A DNA stretch of 64,000 bases from Trichoplax adhaerens (Eukaryota > Placozoa > Uniplacotomia > Trichoplacea > Trichoplacidae): positions 5,002,241 through 5,066,240 of the forward strand of contig NW_002060948.1 in assembly GCF_000150275.1 (NCBI RefSeq), read 5' to 3'. Within the stretch, counting starts at the first letter, position 1. The number at the start of each line of letters is the position of its first letter. The notes under the pieces were generated by a model. It ran no database searches, was not told where the DNA came from, and saw only the letters and a list, made by a program, of their open reading frames with translations. The translations under genes were made by a program, and so were the position numbers. Positions 1 through 13,080 of this stretch are shown here, one piece after another.

Positions 1-2
1 TA

Positions 3-353
3 GAATATGTTAATCAAGGTTTTACTCAAAGAATCGCCAAAGTCTTAATTCAAATGCTGTTAATGACGGGCATTTATGTTACTTTGACTTCACCATTTGC
101 CATTTTTTCCATTACAATTAGTACTGAAAACTCACCAACATTGTTAAAACTTTCCTTTTTAACTTATTTCTTAGCTATATTTTATTTAATTGTTCACCCG
201 TTCCTTTGCGCTTATTTTACTGCAAATCTTAAAGACGAAATTGGTAAACGATTTCGTACTAGCTTTGCATTTTTTAATCGTTCCACTGTCGAAATTTTAC
301 CCTCTAATTTTATCCAATCTTCGTATCATAATGCAAATTCACAAAATACGTAA
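3..353 (+). CDS. Rhodopsin-class GPCR, C-terminal exon (5' end outside window)
   Basis: The frame is open from position 3 to the TAA at 351-353, so this is the end of a gene that starts upstream. The first ATG at 54 is inside a membrane helix and is not a start. A TM6-like helix begins near RIAKVLIQ and runs through a hydrophobic stretch to SPFAIF. A TM7-like helix follows (FLTYFLAIFYLIVHPFLCAYF), where HPFLCAY sits at the place of the usual NPxxY/DPxxY. A short amphipathic helix-8-like piece follows (LKDEIGKRF), then a polar tail with serines. The layout fits the last two helices of a class A receptor. The FxxCWxP motif of TM6 is not obvious. The ligand cannot be told from this part. Confidence 0.72.
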   Translation, partial: EYVNQGFTQRIAKVLIQMLLMTGIYVTLTSPFAIFSITISTENSPTLLKLSFLTYFLAIFYLIVHPFLCAYFTANLKDEIGKRFRTSFAFFNRSTVEILPSNFIQSSYHNANSQNT

Positions 354-1354
354 CCACTAACAGTGATGGCAATTACTTTTCTGTTTATTTTTTCCCTACT
401 ATACTCTATTTACTATTATAACTATGCTAAATTATCTTTTGGGTTTTACTCGAGATAGACTGGTAACTAGACAGGATTGACGATCTATTATTCCTATATT
501 TAATGTGAATAATGACGATAGGAAGCTCGATATCTTAAAATAATCTTTCTATCTTGTTAATAGTATGGTAGTAACGAATCATCAATGATATCATTATGCT
601 GTTGTACAAATTGAAAGATCACGCTAAAGTAATATTTTAATTTATGAGAAATGAATAGAAATTTAAAATGGCTGATCGTGTTCATACATAGGCCTGTAAA
701 CCAAAACTAAAGTTTTATTTTGTATTCCAATACAGTAGAAGATTATAAAAATCAGTTTCTTCATTAACAACATCTCCTTAGACGTCTTATCCAAATTGGT
801 CATTGATCAGTGAGAAGATTTTATAAATTTTATTACATGCTGTTTGTTAAACAAGATAGCTTACTAGACGCGGAACTGAACTTAATGATCCTTACTAATT
901 CTTGTTTTGATCCAAAATTATTCATGTGGAAGACTGAATAGTCAATCTTTTTCTTAGAAAATTAAGGTTATTAACAAAAACTTGCGATATGATCGCTAAA
1001 TCATGTTGCATCTGATACGTAATGAGTCATATCATAAATCAATAAACATATGAAAATTAAATTGGCATTAAAGAATAACAGTTATAGTTTCTATCCATTT
1101 ATATTATCTATAGAGTGTAAGCCAGTAGTAAAATTTATCCAAGGAGGATCGAATCTATGTCTAATTTGCTCTTGAGGTATAATTGCATGACCTACTGCAG
1201 TTTATCCATATTCGATATTTCTCTTAAAACGATAACTTAATTGATCTGCAATAAGCTTAATTAAAATTCTTTCTACTATGTTGCATAAAATTTTATTTAA
1301 GGAATGGTTAGAATTAAAAAGATGAAACGCGAAGAGATAATAAAATATATTTCA

Positions 1355-1595
1355 AAATAGTTTATCGCTAGTCAACGGAGAGAAATAAATCATGATGCCC
1401 TATATCTAATTCTATGCTAATGAAATTTACCTCTAAACGGTAGTTCATCTCTAGTTAACGAAGGAAATAAATCCTAAAGGCCCAAATCTAATTCTTCCCA
1501 AATACAATTTACTTCAAATAGTTAATTTATCGCTAGTTAACCAAGAGAAATAAATCACGATGACCTGTATCTAATCCTATCCGTATATTTTATTT
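1355..1595. repeat. Degenerate tandem repeat, about 80-bp unit, three copies
   Basis: Three diverged copies begin near 1361, 1447 and 1525. Each carries the series 'ctagt(c/t)aac', 'gaaataaatc', a short spacer and 'atctaatyct'. The copies differ at many positions, so this is an old array. Confidence 0.7.
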
Positions 1596-2019
1596 TAATA
1601 TGCATTTCATCCAGTGAGATCCTAAATTATCATCTACAGCATCGATACCTTAATTCATTAAATACCAATAGAGGAAAATTTTTAAATCTGTCTCATTGTG
1701 GTATGCAACTTTTTATGATGTAACGCAATCAACGGTAGCAAGATTACGACAGGCACTGGTGAGTATAACTTCCCCTTTGTTAAGTCTAATCCACAAATTG
1801 ATAAATGGAAATAATCTCAATAATTTAATAAGGTTGTAGAATCCAAGTTTCATCGCATTTATAATCGCAATAATGTTGAATTTATGCATTATAATTAATG
1901 GAAATTCTTAACTACGTCAGAGTACAAATTATTTTTTAACTTCTGTAGGTCTTACGCGTAAATTTGTAGATCTGACTAAGTTTTACTCCAATAAATTGAA
2001 AAATAACAGAAAATATTGC

Positions 2020-2074
2020 TACTCAGTGCAATAGCACTGAGTAAGACTACTTATCGAGTCGATAAGTAGTCTTA
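2020..2074. repeat. Two abutting perfect hairpins
   Basis: The first has 10-bp arms at 2020-2029 and 2034-2043 around a 4-base loop. The second has 15-bp arms at 2042-2056 and 2060-2074 around the loop AGT. The arms are perfect, and the two hairpins share two bases. No gene ends next to them, so they are not an obvious 3'-end signal. Confidence 0.85.
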
Positions 2075-5000
2075 TGATTAAAGCCAAAGGCTGAAATATT
2101 TTTAATTTCTCCATAGCCTAGCTCGAAATTGATTTGAGCTTCGAGAATGAAGCAACGGACGTATACAAAACTGGATTCTGTGAAATGAATGATTGCTATA
2201 TTGCACTCGTAATTGTTAACAAATAAATTCATTAAATTTTATCCATTATTTAGCTAATATTTCAATTTAACTATCTTTGATTAAGAACAGGAATTCAACT
2301 AAATTCATTATCTTGGACCTCTCTAAATTATTGACTTCTGTTTAAGGAACCGCATCGGTGAGCTTCTATCCTATTTTATCATTCCCAAAACAAATGTAGA
2401 CAATAGCAAATTTGCCTGTATCCAGGGATATTTTGTTTTTGATTAGTGGACCAATTTCATTATTTTGATGTTTCCTGAGGTAAACAACGAAGTCCAAGAG
2501 ATAGCCTACATCTCTCAACAATGTCACGTTAGCCAATTTTTAGATGGGATAGATTGCCATTAGACCATGCTTACTATCAAAATATTTTTAGTCACCTTGT
2601 AATTTGTGACAAGAGTATTTAAAATAGAAATGGATTGAGTCATCGTAGTTACGTCAAAAATTGCGATATTGTGGAATGAATGACTAGAAACAGTGACCAT
2701 TATAATATTAGCAGTATTATCTAATGTGTAGGAAATACATGGTAAGAATTAGCAATTTCCAGCGCTATGGCAGCATGTTATCGTCACTACCAGATAATAT
2801 AAACAAATTAAAAATGTAATGGTACTATTCAACTACTTTATTGAGTAATCGTAACTAACCATAATGTACTATTTCAATTTAAATAATACTATTTTAGCCA
2901 ATAATTTAAATTAATTACAAGATCATTATGGCTAATAAATACCAACCAGATATTCTTAATTACTGTTGCGGGATAACTTTCAATACTATTAAATTTTTAT
3001 TGACCAGGAATTTTGTTTATTCTCGTTAATCATAAGTAAAGGGATGATTAGCCGTAGTCGGTCAGATTAGATGCGAAAGGTTGGATCATAGTCTATCCAT
3101 TACAGCGCTCAGTTATTGTTGATAACAATATTCCTAGAGCAAGGGCGTCAATAGGAGTTGAATAGTTGCTATCGGTTTAACATTATGAGTTTCATCTACT
3201 TCGAATGGTATTGAATTGAATTGAATTTGACATGATTCATTTTGCATCTTTCCATTTTCAATTGGCGGCTAACCCGAGGATAATAAAATTCAGCATCAAT
3301 CGATGATTAAAGACAGTTTGAAAAGATTGCATAATTTATTTTTCCTCATTTTCTAAGATTGATACCCATGAATCGAATTTCATCTTGAGTTTAGGAACAA
3401 ACTGAAATCGTTTCCTTAGTAACTATATAAACAGCTTGAATTTTTCCAATGTTATTGCATAATCTAAAAAAAATTCATTTATTGACAGTAAACAACGATA
3501 GCTTTGGTCATTGTCAACCTGTTCTAATTCTGGGAAAATTTAATCTCGATAATCGATATCAACTGATTGAAATCTTCTCAATAAGTTATAGAGAAGATTT
3601 CGGCTTGAAAGAATATAAGTATGTACCGAAGACTAATCTTTACCATTTAAAACATTCTTAGCTATGAATATTCTAACAACGGTTTTTGCTAGCCATAAAC
3701 AAAACATTATAAAGAGCGAAGACTGCATATTTGAGGTATTGCGTAAGAAAGAATTGAAAGTGTCTAAATTTGAAGGCCTTGTGGCTTTTCCGACCCTATT
3801 TACTAGAATAATCTGGTTGTAAACAAACCCCAAAGTTGGTCGAGTTAAGTGCATCAAATATCTGCTAAGAATCTTATTAAAATCTTCGAAAATCTATTTA
3901 TCTGATACTATCGATATACTGTAATATTCTACTCAGTAAATATCCATAATATGCACCTCCAATGCAAATTATGAATTTAAGATTAAACATTATATTATTC
4001 AAAGAAAAATATTCTTTACTAAAGCTTCAATATATGAGAACCGCTTTGCATGAGCTACATACAATGCAAGTGTTCATCGTCAACAAGAGCTTTGATCCTT
4101 CCTTAGTTCTTTTGAGCATAGTAACTGCTATGATAGAGGTATTTCTAGAAGTTACAATGACCATTAGTGAAAGATTTTACACCATAGCCTTGTGTTAAGA
4201 AAAAATTAGTGCATTCTGAAATATCCTATAGCATAATAATATTTATATCATCATTTTCATTTCCAATGTAGCAAATGAATTTAACCTATAATATCTTATA
4301 AGGCTTAAATAACATCAAATCTATCTTCTATAAGCTCGTCATGATGCTAGATCACCATCAAAGTTTGCTTTATTACACTGATTGTTAAATAGTTGATCAT
4401 TAGGCTTTCAGGCCAGTTCAACGGCAGCCTTTGCATTCTTAAATTTTTTAGGTTATATACGGTAGCTAATGTATAACTTTAGAGATATGAAATGAGTTAC
4501 CGTATGTTTGTTGTATCAGAGCGTATACTTATGATTCTATAAATGATTGAATAAGGCGCCCTAAAGTAATGAGTAGTCTTTGCAATTTCGATATATGAAA
4601 TGCATCATCCTCGTACTACGTGTGACTATAATTTTATTGATTATTTACACCAGTAACGGAGCATTAGAATATCGAAGCTTACAGTAATATATAAAGTACA
4701 CAATAAAGCGAGCTTGATGTTTCATCGCTTACGATTAAGAAGTTAGATGTTTAAAATTGTGTCTGCTATGTAACTTGAGTGAAAATGCTTTTAGTTGTCA
4801 CGGAGGGCCAACCTTGATAAGTACGGTAGTTTTCAAGATCGAGGAATACCAACATATTTCTACCGGTAATTTGGTCACAGAATTTTATATTATGGCCAAT
4901 CATACGAATTAACCAAACCTGCCGATAGCTTATACATATTGACACGATACCTATTGGTGACAGACCTATAAGGTGTAAGCTGTAGTCGTTAAGACTCAAG

Positions 5001-5335
5001 AACATGATCCATTCTCAGTTCTTTCGCGTACGATAACTCTATTATAGCGATATGGCTATATAACTACTGTACAATCATTCATTACGATAGATGGAATTAC
5101 AATTTCACTTCAAAGCTGCTAATGGATTCAAGATGAACAATTTTTATTATAAATACCCTGATAAAAGATTTAAATAATATGTAAGTTACTTCCTATGAGT
5201 GACTACGTTAGCTTCATAAAATACTGTATCTAATAAGCCTCCAATAATGATGAACCTGCCTAGATCGCGATATATAGTTCAGGAGAGGATGGTGATTGAG
5301 AAAAATATCTAAACTAAAAACGGTCTCTAAACGCA

Positions 5336-5825
5336 ATATGTTCAATAACCCTTCTAACATAAGGGGATGAAAGTATTTAATTATCCTATCTTATTCAAAA
5401 GTAAATCAATCCGCGCAAAATAACAGCCCAAGTTTCGATTAAGTTTTATGTATATATAGTGCAGTCCCAAATATAGCTTAGATTATCACAGCATAATGTG
5501 TTTTATAACCCTTTTAGCGTAATGGAATGAAAAGGTATTCAATCTAATCTAAAAGTAATCTAATTCTGATAAGATATAAGCGCAAGTCTAGAATAAGTTT
5601 TATACATAATTTACTCAATAGCCCCTCTAACATAAGGGAATGAAAAGTACTCAATCTAACCTAAAAGTAATCTAATTCTCGCAGAATAATAGTTCAAGTC
5701 TAGATTAAGTTTTATACGTAATTTATTCGATAATCCTTCTAATATTAGGGAATAAAAGTATTCAATCTAGTGGAAAAGGAATTTAATTCTTATAAAATAA
5801 TAGCAAAGTCTAGATTAAATTTTAG
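5336..5825. repeat. Degenerate tandem repeat, about 112-bp unit, four copies
   Basis: The marker 'aaccctt..aacataaggg' and its variants recur near 5340, 5500, 5613 and 5725. Each is followed by 'agtctagattaagtttta'-like sequence. The last two intervals are 113 and 112 bp; the first is longer, with inserted sequence. Confidence 0.75.
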
Positions 5826-6620
5826 AAAGGACCTTGATTACCGTACTTTAGAATACTGATAGTTAAATAATTAATTAACCTTGCGTGTACTATCAACGAG
5901 GATCCAAAGTGTTCTAAACCCAAAAGAATCACAGGCTCTTGTCTGTAGTTCCGAAATATATTTTATTAGGTCTATTTACACAATCAATTCACCTATAATC
6001 ACACCTGAATCATCAATAGCATCCTGACCCTTTCCTTAGATAATTAATCAGTATATCTTAACGTAAGAATCTATCCACTCGAGACTTTAATATTCTATCA
6101 TTCATGTCCATTACATTATAGTATTCACATGATAAAGAACTAACGATGATTATAATCACATAGTAGAACCAAGAAAATGAAACTCGACGATCGCTTTCCT
6201 TAATCATGATCTGGTATCAGCTTCATACTGTGTATGAGTAAAGTTGAAGCTGTGATGAAATACTCAATTGATTCCTTGACAGAATGAGCATAACTTGATG
6301 ACAAGGTGCTAAGCAAAGGAGATGAGATTAAAATTGATTGTATGCCATTATCGTAGAGTATTTGGGTGATATCATCCGATTTCTATAACACACTATATCT
6401 GTAGTACGTATACTGGAGTTACTACCAAAGAAATAAAAGGACATAATCAAGCAATATGGATTACTATTTTGTAATATTAAAGCCATAACTCTATAATGGG
6501 TGTTATAATCTTTAGCACTTTACGCCTTAAAATGTTGAAAAATAGATTTGAAATCGCCACTTTTTGAACTTATTATCTTCGTCAAGGCAATTTCCACTTC
6601 CAGCCCTGCCAATTAGAATG

Positions 6621-8354
6621 CTAATTAGTAGAAGCCAATAACTCCTTGCATATTTTACATTGAGTTAAATTTAGGGCAATTAAACGATCAGGACCAAATT
6701 CGACAGCAGGATCTGCTCCTATACTTAATAAACATTGAATCCAGTGCGGGTTATTACTTTCAGCAGCCATATGCAGCAAAGTCTTGCCATCAACAGTACG
6801 GACTTTATTGACGGCTATGGCATCACTTTTGGCATCAATAATTGCTTGCAAGTAGCATGTAGTAACTTGATTATAGCGATTTTGTAATTGTAAATCATTC
6901 CATATTGGTCGGCAGCGAGTAAAGACAACATAACTGAAAAGTGAATCATAATTTCCTTGGATAGTATCGGATCCATTGGCACTAACAATGACTTGGATCA
7001 GATGATAAAAGGGTAAATTTTGGGCGATGTTTTCAGCACAAAATGGCCGATAATTTAGCATAGTAAATAAGGAAATCATACTTTCTACATCTTCAAAGTC
7101 ATACATGGTTGATTTATACCGCTTTAGATAAGGTAATAGTCTAATTATTTCTTCTAGTTGATTGCGATGATAAGGTGCACCATATTGTAGTAACTGAATC
7201 GGGATGATATTGAGAGAAAGTCGAAGTATTTCTTGCAATTGAATAAACAAGCTATTTTCCACTTGATCTGATAATGGAGGATGAAGAGATTCAATAGATT
7301 GTAAGCATTGGATATCTCCATCGACGATTGCTTGGATCATTGCTTCTTCCAACATATGATANNNNNNNNNNNNNNNNNNNNNNNNNNNNNNNNNNNNNNN
7401 NNNNNNNNNNNNNNNNNNNNNNNNNNNNNNNNNNNNNNNNNNNNNNNNNNNNNNNNNNNNNNNNNNNNNNNNNNNNNNNNNNNNNNNNNNNNNNNNNNNN
7501 NNNNNNNNNNNNNNNNNNNNNNNNNNNNNNNNNNNNNNNNNNNNNNNNNNNNNNNNNNNNNNNNNNNNNNNNNNNNNNNNNNNNNNNNNNNNNNNNNNNN
7601 NNNNNNNNNNNNNNNNNNNNNNNNNNNNNNNNNNNNNNNNNNNNNNNNNNNNNNNNNNNNNNNNNNNNNNNNNNNNNNTGAGTAGAAAAATAACAAATCT
7701 TTCTTCAATCCAATAAGCTGGTCCTCGGCGTATCCATTGGAAAACACAAGGACCACATAATCGACAACCGTCGTCGAGTAGCATACGAATAAAATGGTAA
7801 TGGCCATTATCAGCAGCAACAACAATTGGTAAAATAGTGTGGCTATAGTGACTTTGAAATCGTTTCTTGATCGATTGTTGATCTAGCGAAGACGCCATTA
7901 ATTGTAAGACATTTCTACCTAAAACTTCTAGACCAAATCGTGCAGCGTAGGAAAGAATAATATCGAAATAATGAACAACATCACCATGGCGATCGCGCCG
8001 TATTCGACTAGCATAGTAAGAATAATTAAACTTAGGCTTTTCTTTCATACATGTTTTGACCGTTGAATGTAAATTACCAATATGGCAGTGGTCTACAATC
8101 ATTTTTCTAGGGCCAAGATAAATTCGTTTATAAAATTGACGATAATTTTCCTTTGATTGCAGCCTTGCTGCCGTTGTTAATTCTTGACTAACGATTAATT
8201 TCCATAATAAATTACTTTTACTATCATTTTTATCGTCGCCATCATGAATAACGCTATTATAGTAATGGCAAACGGTTGATATCGTGGCTAATTCCCAACC
8301 TTTTAAATAGCCAAATATTCTGGCTAGGAGATCTTTAGGTAAAATTTCACTCAT
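6621..8354 (-). CDS. F-box and ankyrin-repeat protein (contains assembly gap)
   Basis: A single open frame on the minus strand. The start is taken as the ATG at 8354, giving MSEILPKDLLARIFGYL; the frame opens slightly upstream only at a TTG. Residues 1 to about 60 form an F-box: LPxDLLxxIFGYL, WELATISTVCHYY, then LLWKLIV. F-box proteins bind Skp1 and present substrates to SCF ubiquitin ligases. A helical middle part resembles worn ankyrin-like units (PIVVAADNGHYHFIRMLLDD). Near the C-terminus is a clear ankyrin repeat: DGKTLLHMAAESNNPHW..LLSIGADP. The cysteines in the tail (CKICKELL) are of unknown meaning. A run of 317 N interrupts the frame at 7362-7678. It stays in frame as sized, but gap sizes are estimates, so the missing part and total length are uncertain. 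The substrate is unknown. Confidence 0.82.
   Translation of the reverse strand: MSEILPKDLLARIFGYLKGWELATISTVCHYYNSVIHDGDDKNDSKSNLLWKLIVSQELTTAARLQSKENYRQFYKRIYLGPRKMIVDHCHIGNLHSTVKTCMKEKPKFNYSYYASRIRRDRHGDVVHYFDIILSYAARFGLEVLGRNVLQLMASSLDQQSIKKRFQSHYSHTILPIVVAADNGHYHFIRMLLDDGCRLCGPCVFQWIRRGPAYWIEERFVIFLLXXXXXXXXXXXXXXXXXXXXXXXXXXXXXXXXXXXXXXXXXXXXXXXXXXXXXXXXXXXXXXXXXXXXXXXXXXXXXXXXXXXXXXXXXXXXXXXXXXXXXXXXXXYHMLEEAMIQAIVDGDIQCLQSIESLHPPLSDQVENSLFIQLQEILRLSLNIIPIQLLQYGAPYHRNQLEEIIRLLPYLKRYKSTMYDFEDVESMISLFTMLNYRPFCAENIAQNLPFYHLIQVIVSANGSDTIQGNYDSLFSYVVFTRCRPIWNDLQLQNRYNQVTTCYLQAIIDAKSDAIAVNKVRTVDGKTLLHMAAESNNPHWIQCLLSIGADPAVEFGPDRLIALNLTQCKICKELLASTN
7362..7678. other. Assembly gap (317 N)
   Basis: Unbroken run of N inside the F-box/ankyrin gene. 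Flanking sequence reads in the same minus-strand frame on both sides, which suggests the gap hides coding sequence, perhaps repetitive ankyrin units. Confidence 0.98.
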
Positions 8355-8363
8355 AGTCGCCAA

Positions 8364-11300
8364 TTAACCTGATTATATGGTAGAATAGAAGGAAGATCTG
8401 GAATGATTTCTGGTTTTATTGACTTTGGATAACAATAGTTTGGGAGGAAAGTTTCTTCTCTTATTGTTACCTTATAAATAATTCATTGTCATGACTGTCA
8501 GAAGAACTGATCTTTAAGTAAAGAAGGAATAGTTTTTCACTTCAATGCGACAAAAGGCCATTGATTTTATTCGAATGCTCCGATGGAACTACGCCTGAGT
8601 TATAGATTTAAAGCTACATGCAGACGAAAGAGTTTTGAATTCAATTCATCTTTATTCTAATGCCATTCTCTCTATTAAGCTGAAAGATATTCGAAAAGTA
8701 AAATCAGTGTTGCTGTACGATGGAAATAGCCTAAATGATTTAATCCGACTTTACTCTAATATCGTTCACTCCATTAAATTGAAAGATACTCGAGTAGCAA
8801 AATCACTGCTATGATGCCGATAGCCTAAATTATTTAATCCAACTTTACTTCAATATTACTCATTTTCATTAAATTGAAAGCTACTCAAATGGTAAAAATC
8901 AGTAATATGATGGAAACAGCGAAAATGATTTAATCCGACTTTACTCTAATATCATTCTCTCTATTAAATTGAAAGATACTCGTATAGCATAATCAGTATT
9001 ACGATGGAAATAGGCAGAATGATTTAGTCTGCAATATAATTACGTGTACTATTTAACCATTTTATTTAAAGTTCTCTAAGTTAGAAAAACTTTATGTTCA
9101 TACAAAGCATCATGCAAGAGAGTTCAAATCTATCATTTTTTCTTAACACTATTGTTGATGCTATCATAAAATATTTGTAAAGCTAAAGTTGAATGACAAG
9201 ATTCAGTTTGTAAAGATGATTTACTTCACAAATTCTTTGTTGTTCAACAAATAATAAATGTTGTCAACGATTGAAAATATTCGTAAGGCAAGATTCCTCA
9301 ATGACACAGGACTGTTGTAAATTAATGGATTGTCTAAAACTTTTGTCTTCGAAATTATTATTCATTTTCCTATGCTAGCCTAGACGATTATAGTCATATC
9401 CAATTATTTATTGATTATATTATTCAATTATTTCTAAGCATCTCTAGCTACTATGTACTATGCAATAACTCTAAGCCGTCTGTCGCAATATTGTTCTTTA
9501 TATACAGTCAAAATAAAATAACTTTAGCATTCTCTTGCACCCTTGAAGCGTTTTCACAGCTTATTTTAATGATTACTACTCTAAAATGAGAATTAATCGT
9601 TACAATATCGCTCTTATATGGATTACTACTGCGTACCATGATATAGGATTGCTTGAAATAGCGTTAAGAAGAAACCTTTCAAATTAATCACTAGTGTTAA
9701 TGGCTTCTAATATCATGGCTGCAGCAAGTTTTATACTTTATAACTTTGGCCATCTCTGCATCGAACTGTGATGAGGCAAATGCAAAAATTTCTATTTATT
9801 CATGTACATCACTTTAGCCTTTATAGTTATCATAAATTTATAATTTATTCTTGTGCCAGATACTGATCTAATAGAAATACCGGCTTAAATAGATTTAAAA
9901 GGAATTGAGTCAAAAGTAGCGCGAAAATAAACAAATTCATTTAAATGTAATAAGTATTATAAAAAGGTACGATTATACCCTAGTTCTTAAGGGCTGCATT
10001 CATGCTTCTTTATCCGCGAGTAAAAAAATATAGAGTAGTTGTAGACTAGAAATTAAGATTTGAAGGGAATTAAAACCTGTTCATTTGTATTAATTTATTT
10101 TTCTTAATTTCAATCTGGTACAGTATAGTAATAACCCTTTTAAGGTCAGGACTCTCTGCCCAAAATCTCACGACAGTAGCAGTCCTGGCTTGATATAATT
10201 ATGAATCCATCGGTTAAAATCGTCATCTAGAAATAGAGTATAATTATAATAGATTCAAAATCATATCACTAGCCACTCACATATGCAAACTTTCATCTAT
10301 TAGAACACATAGACTGTATTTATTAAATCCTTAAAGACAATCGTGCTTTCCTTTGATTAAGAAACTATCGTTCTTGGGTATTTACACCAATGAAAGGTAA
10401 ATTGCATTTTAGAATGGGTTCAATATATACTCTATGTGTATGTTATATAATAAAGAATTAAAAAATGTTTGCTAAGAAATTAAAGCTATTTTGATAATAC
10501 GTATCTGATTTCATCCATAAGTTAAGATTTAACATTCTTGAATTAGCCGTAACGTAATAAATTATACCTGACAATTAGCATCGTACAAGTCATGATATTC
10601 GCTTACTATCATAGGGTAAGAGATAATTACGATTATCTAATCCAGTCCATATCTTACCCGCAGTCATAATCCTATAGATAATTTATATAATTTATTAACT
10701 AATTCGAAAAGTATATTATTTGAATAACCTTATTTAAGCGAGATAGTGGCGCGAAAGAGAATATCATTACTTAGTGCACAGCTGTTGTTTAGAATAATTG
10801 GTCATCCTTCATCTTTATTAAACTTTACATTGTGTTAATCTTCTAATCAAAGCAGACATTTAATGCCATACAAATAATTATTCGTTGTTTTTAATAATTG
10901 AGACCGTAAGATGACAATGCACAACTGCTATTCAGTCTATGTATTGGAAATATATATTAAAACTACGGGTTTTCTACCGATAAAAATAATTTTACGACGA
11001 TAACCTGCAGACCAAAATGTAAAAATGCAAAAATTCATGACATACGATACAAATACTGGTTGATCTTTTATGATAGATTGTAAATTAATTCTTCAAGTAC
11101 ATAGAGCAAAAGCTATGTTCATATTAAGTCGCTCAAGTCCTATAAATAACTGTCTTTTCAATTTTAAGGATCGTGACCATTGGTGATAAATTTAGATTAA
11201 TTGCCAGTTCAGAATTATTTTCTTACTTTACTTAATAATCTTATACAAGCAAGCTGAGCCACATAAAATGATAGAATAAGCATGATTAATGCTGATTTAG

Positions 11301-13080
11301 TTTTTAAAAGTATAATACTATATTTAATTTATAAATCTTTGGTAAAGCTTTTCCTTAAGATTTTATTCGATACAACTTTTATTATCGAAAAAAAATTGAC
11401 GAAGCTTTAATCTCAATGTCAATAAATTGGCAATTGAAACAGTTCTTAGAAAGTTGAGAATATATTGATTGCAATTCTGAAAGTCCTAAAGACGCTAAGA
11501 ATTTTCCTTTCATTTATGACTTGTCTTTACTACAATTAGGGGAATAAACTATGGGAGATTATCGTGTGAACGCATTCGCTGCAAAGGTAATTATAACAAT
11601 TAAGAATGAACGCTTTGAGTATGCGGATGTTTACTCAGGCTATTTATTGCATTCTAGGATTAAATATTTGTTGCCTTTATTTTAAATTTAACGTGAAGGT
11701 AAAATTTTCTCTATGATAATTTGTTATCTTTGACACGATTCAATAGCCTAATTCTCTTCTCTTTATCGCCGAAACAACTGTATATTAAAGTAATCATTAA
11801 GATCTAGTTTACGCTTTTGGAAGTTAAATGGACTGAAGCTGGGATTGAAAAGATTACTCTCTCATTCATGACTATTGTAGCTCGCTTGTTACCTAATGAC
11901 ATCATTCTTACTAGTATTAGACATAGGTTTTGATTAGAAGTTATTGTAGTATCTCAAAGTAGGACATGTTGAAGTAAATTGCTAACCAGAAGGTTTTGAT
12001 TTACAGAAATTATACTGTAGAACATAGTCGAAGCTGCTAGCATATCCGCAGACAATGTGAGCATTATGCTAAATATCCATTACGGTGCCCAACAGAAACA
12101 AATCAAGGTGTTACTACATAAATACTTGTAATAAAAAAGTGGTTATAACATGACATACTGCGTGAATTGGACAACCTTCATGTTTATATTCAAGATTTAA
12201 ATATATTTTTAGAATATATAGTACGGTTGGTTGAAAAAAAAGTATATTTCTACGAAATTTAATTAATAGCCCAACCAAATCTAAAACATAACGAGGATTA
12301 TAATACGTAGGTTGCTAAAGTATGAGTTTAGCTTGCATATAATTGTATTTGATCACAGCTACAGAATATATTTTTCAAATTGTAACATATTTTTGCGTTA
12401 GTAACCTGTTATATATTTAAATAAAAAATGATATTTCGAAATTTTTAATATACACATAACCCAAAATTATAGCTAAACTAATGATGGCATAGCTACTGTA
12501 ACACCGTAAGATTGATATTGTTAGCAGTGCATTGCACTATATAGATTAAACTGTAAACAACGTAATAATTTCCTTACCCAACACAAACTTAAGTACTCAC
12601 GTATGAATAATGTAAGATATAATTAATTCTTTGGTAGTTATTACTAGTTAATGCTCATTTTGTAGTTTGCTTATATTATATGTAAATTAAATGTTTATCA
12701 TACCAACGTTGGTAGAATGTAAACGCTTTCAGCATATTTTTTTATTTAACATTTTTTTCTAGTGACAGTGCAATACTTTAGAATAAACTAATGCCAAGAA
12801 TGCAAACTGTGTGAATTGAAATCAAACTTATTACGATTGTTCTTCCTTTACTTAAAAATTACGCCTTTCCTGATAATTAGAATGACCAATAAGTAGGAAG
12901 ATAGCCACTTATCTTAGTAGACAGGACGTACTAATGCAGACTCTATTGATTACTATCAATAACGGATGTAAATGAATATTAATATCAAGACACTACTCAG
13001 GCAAACGATTGATCATCTTTATTTCAATTAAAAGTTGATACTTTAGCCCCAAATTTGATTTCAGTTACTAATTTAATACC
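8364..13080. other. Intergenic region, no gene recognised
   Basis: About 4.7 kb of AT-rich sequence upstream of both flanking genes. It holds one tandem array (8640-9030), listed separately. No open frame of note was found, and no splice-linked exon series could be built. Confidence 0.6.
8640..9030. repeat. Tandem repeat, about 95-100-bp unit, four copies
   Basis: Copies begin near 8646, 8746, 8847 and 8934. Each carries 'actttactctaat', 'ctctattaaattgaaagat' and 'atgatggaaa', with later point changes. The array starts about 290 bp upstream of the F-box gene's ATG, so it lies at or near its promoter. Confidence 0.85.

Larger units (their letters stand above)
354..6620. other. Intergenic region, no gene recognised
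   Basis: About 6.3 kb of AT-rich DNA between the GPCR tail and the F-box gene. The open frames here are short, begin mostly at non-ATG codons and show no family resemblance or splice logic. The stretch holds two degenerate tandem arrays (near 1355-1595 and 5336-5825) and a twin hairpin at 2020-2074, listed separately. I see no RNA gene. Confidence 0.6.

Noticed and set aside
54-353. Complete small membrane protein starting at ATG 54
   Set aside because: The frame is open to the window edge and the ATG lies in the middle of a GPCR helix, so it is the 3' exon of a longer gene.
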